DNA from: Microbacterium salitolerans
Lineage (GTDB): Bacteria > Actinomycetota > Actinomycetes > Actinomycetales > Microbacteriaceae
Direction: 5' to 3'
Length of the DNA stretch: 64,000 nt
NCBI RefSeq assembly: GCF_019720895.1
Contig: NZ_JAHKSH010000001.1
Coordinates: 672,247-736,246 of the forward strand
The position numbers were made by a program, and so were the translations under genes. Under the pieces are notes generated by a model. That model was not told the origin of the DNA and did not search any database. It was given only the letters and a program-made list of their open reading frames with translations. The first letter of the stretch is position 1, and each line of letters opens with the position of its first letter. This document shows positions 63,080 to 64,000 of this stretch, in pieces.

Positions 63080-64000
63080 ATGACGACACCTGCTCAGCCG
63101 CAGCCGCCGCAGCCCGGACAGCCGCCTGCCGAGGATCCGGGGATGCCCCTCCTTCTGCGGGGCGCGATGTGGGTCGCGATCGGCGCGCTCATCGCCGCCG
63201 CGATCGTGTGCGTGATCTGGGTCCTCGTGTCTCCGGAAGGAGACGTGATCCCGAAGGCGTTCCTCACGATCATGCTGCTGGCGGCGTTCGCCGGGGTCTC
63301 GCTGCTCGACGCGCATCTCGCGCAGAGTCGCGCGCCGTGGCTGGTGCTCGCGAGCATGGCGTCGTGGGTCATCGCGATGCTCTGCGGCCTCACGCTCATC
63401 TGGATGGCCTGGGACGACTGGGACGCCTTCTTCAAGGTGTGGAACTTCATTCTCATCGTCGCCTGCCTGCAGCTGACGGTGCTGCATCAGCGCCTCCTGT
63501 GGAAGGCGCATGCGCGCTACGTCACGACGTTCACGCGGATCCTCATGTACGCGACCACGGCGATCGTGCTCGCGCTGCTGCTGATGGTGCTCGTGACGCT
63601 GACGCTTCCCGACCTGTTCGACTATCCCGACATGTACGGGCGCATCATGGTGTCGCTCGCGATCCTCGGCGCCGTCGGCACCGCGCTGATCCCGCTCATC
63701 ACGGCGCTGTTCCGGCCGCGCTCCCCGCGTGCCGCCGCTCCCGCCGCGGAACCGCTGCCGTGGCCGACGTACGGAGACGGCGTCACGCCGCTCCCGATGC
63801 TGCCGAACGGCCAGCCCGACTTCGCGGCGCAGATGTCGGGGGTCCGCTCGCCCGGTGCTCACGAGTTCGCACCGGCGCCCGGCGCGCCGCCGCTGCAGCC
63901 CGCGCAGGCGGCTCCGAGCGTCCCGCAGGCGCCGCCCGTCCCGCAGGCGCCGCCTGTCCCGCCGGCTCCCGCGGCCCCGCCGCAGCCTCCCGCCCCGCCG
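63080..64000 (+). CDS. Membrane protein with proline-rich tail, partial
   Basis: The reading frame is open from the ATG at 63080 (AGGGGG upstream) to the end of the window, 307 codons. A short proline-rich N-terminus is followed by six hydrophobic segments in pairs (about residues 30-50, 58-73, 80-105, 115-130, 150-170, 185-205). The visible C-terminal part is an Ala/Pro-rich, probably disordered tail (PQAPPVPQAPPVPPAPAAPP). I do not recognise a family; such proteins are common in Microbacteriaceae. Confidence 0.8.
   Translation, partial: MTTPAQPQPPQPGQPPAEDPGMPLLLRGAMWVAIGALIAAAIVCVIWVLVSPEGDVIPKAFLTIMLLAAFAGVSLLDAHLAQSRAPWLVLASMASWVIAMLCGLTLIWMAWDDWDAFFKVWNFILIVACLQLTVLHQRLLWKAHARYVTTFTRILMYATTAIVLALLLMVLVTLTLPDLFDYPDMYGRIMVSLAILGAVGTALIPLITALFRPRSPRAAAPAAEPLPWPTYGDGVTPLPMLPNGQPDFAAQMSGVRSPGAHEFAPAPGAPPLQPAQAAPSVPQAPPVPQAPPVPPAPAAPPQPPAPP

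Overview
The window is high-GC DNA from an actinobacterium, most likely Microbacteriaceae (Microbacterium-like). SecY, the ribosomal proteins, a short LID-less adenylate kinase and paired DUF7882 proteins all fit that family. There are many GTG/TTG starts, ATGA/GTGA overlaps between operon genes, and strong G+C hairpin terminators.

Layout. 1-4.7 kb: end of the spc ribosomal operon (rpsE partial, rpmD, rplO, secY, adk, map) plus a membrane-anchored DsbA-like protein. 4.8-22.93 kb: an 18 kb catabolic island inserted into the ribosomal/sec gene run. 23.0-26.3 kb: the run resumes (infA, rpmJ, rpsM, rpsK, rpoA, rplQ). 26.3-30.6 kb: small stress or housekeeping genes (metallothionein-like, baeRF/Rv2629-like, DUF1206, two DUF7882 genes head to head, DJ-1/PfpI). 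30.6-35 kb: a three-gene PLP/FAD biosynthetic cluster (SbnA-like, FAD/NAD(P)-binding, Y4yA-like). 35-42.6 kb: SpoIIM-like protein, two-component system, MerR and S9 peptidase, TetR and alpha/beta hydrolase. 42.7-47.7 kb: accessory DNA with an IS3 remnant, AKR, NtaA/SnaA-type monooxygenase, MFS, MerR and a broken F420-reductase-like gene. 47.86-62.8 kb: a segment bounded by two 92-bp direct repeats, the second abutting tRNA-Tyr. It carries two large LPXTG surface proteins with a large ATP-binding LuxR regulator between them. 63.1 kb to the end: a partial membrane protein.

The most interesting system is the island at 4.8-22.9 kb. It reads as a complete intracellular route for using plant hydroxyproline-rich glycoprotein (extensin-type) glycopeptides. 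A peptide ABC importer is followed by a proline-iminopeptidase-like hydrolase, an Xaa-Pro aminopeptidase and a GH127 beta-L-arabinofuranosidase with all its metal/catalytic residues. Then come the full hydroxyproline pathway genes: epimerase, three-subunit D-hydroxyproline dehydrogenase, pyrroline-4-hydroxy-2-carboxylate deaminase and ketoglutarate-semialdehyde dehydrogenase, with a GntR regulator. Palindromes overlap the predicted promoters of both halves.

The second system is the LuxR-LAL regulator with its two surface proteins. Both surface-gene leaders carry the same pair of GGGGGTA boxes spaced by 11 bp, which suggests coordinated expression of two cell-wall-anchored adhesins.
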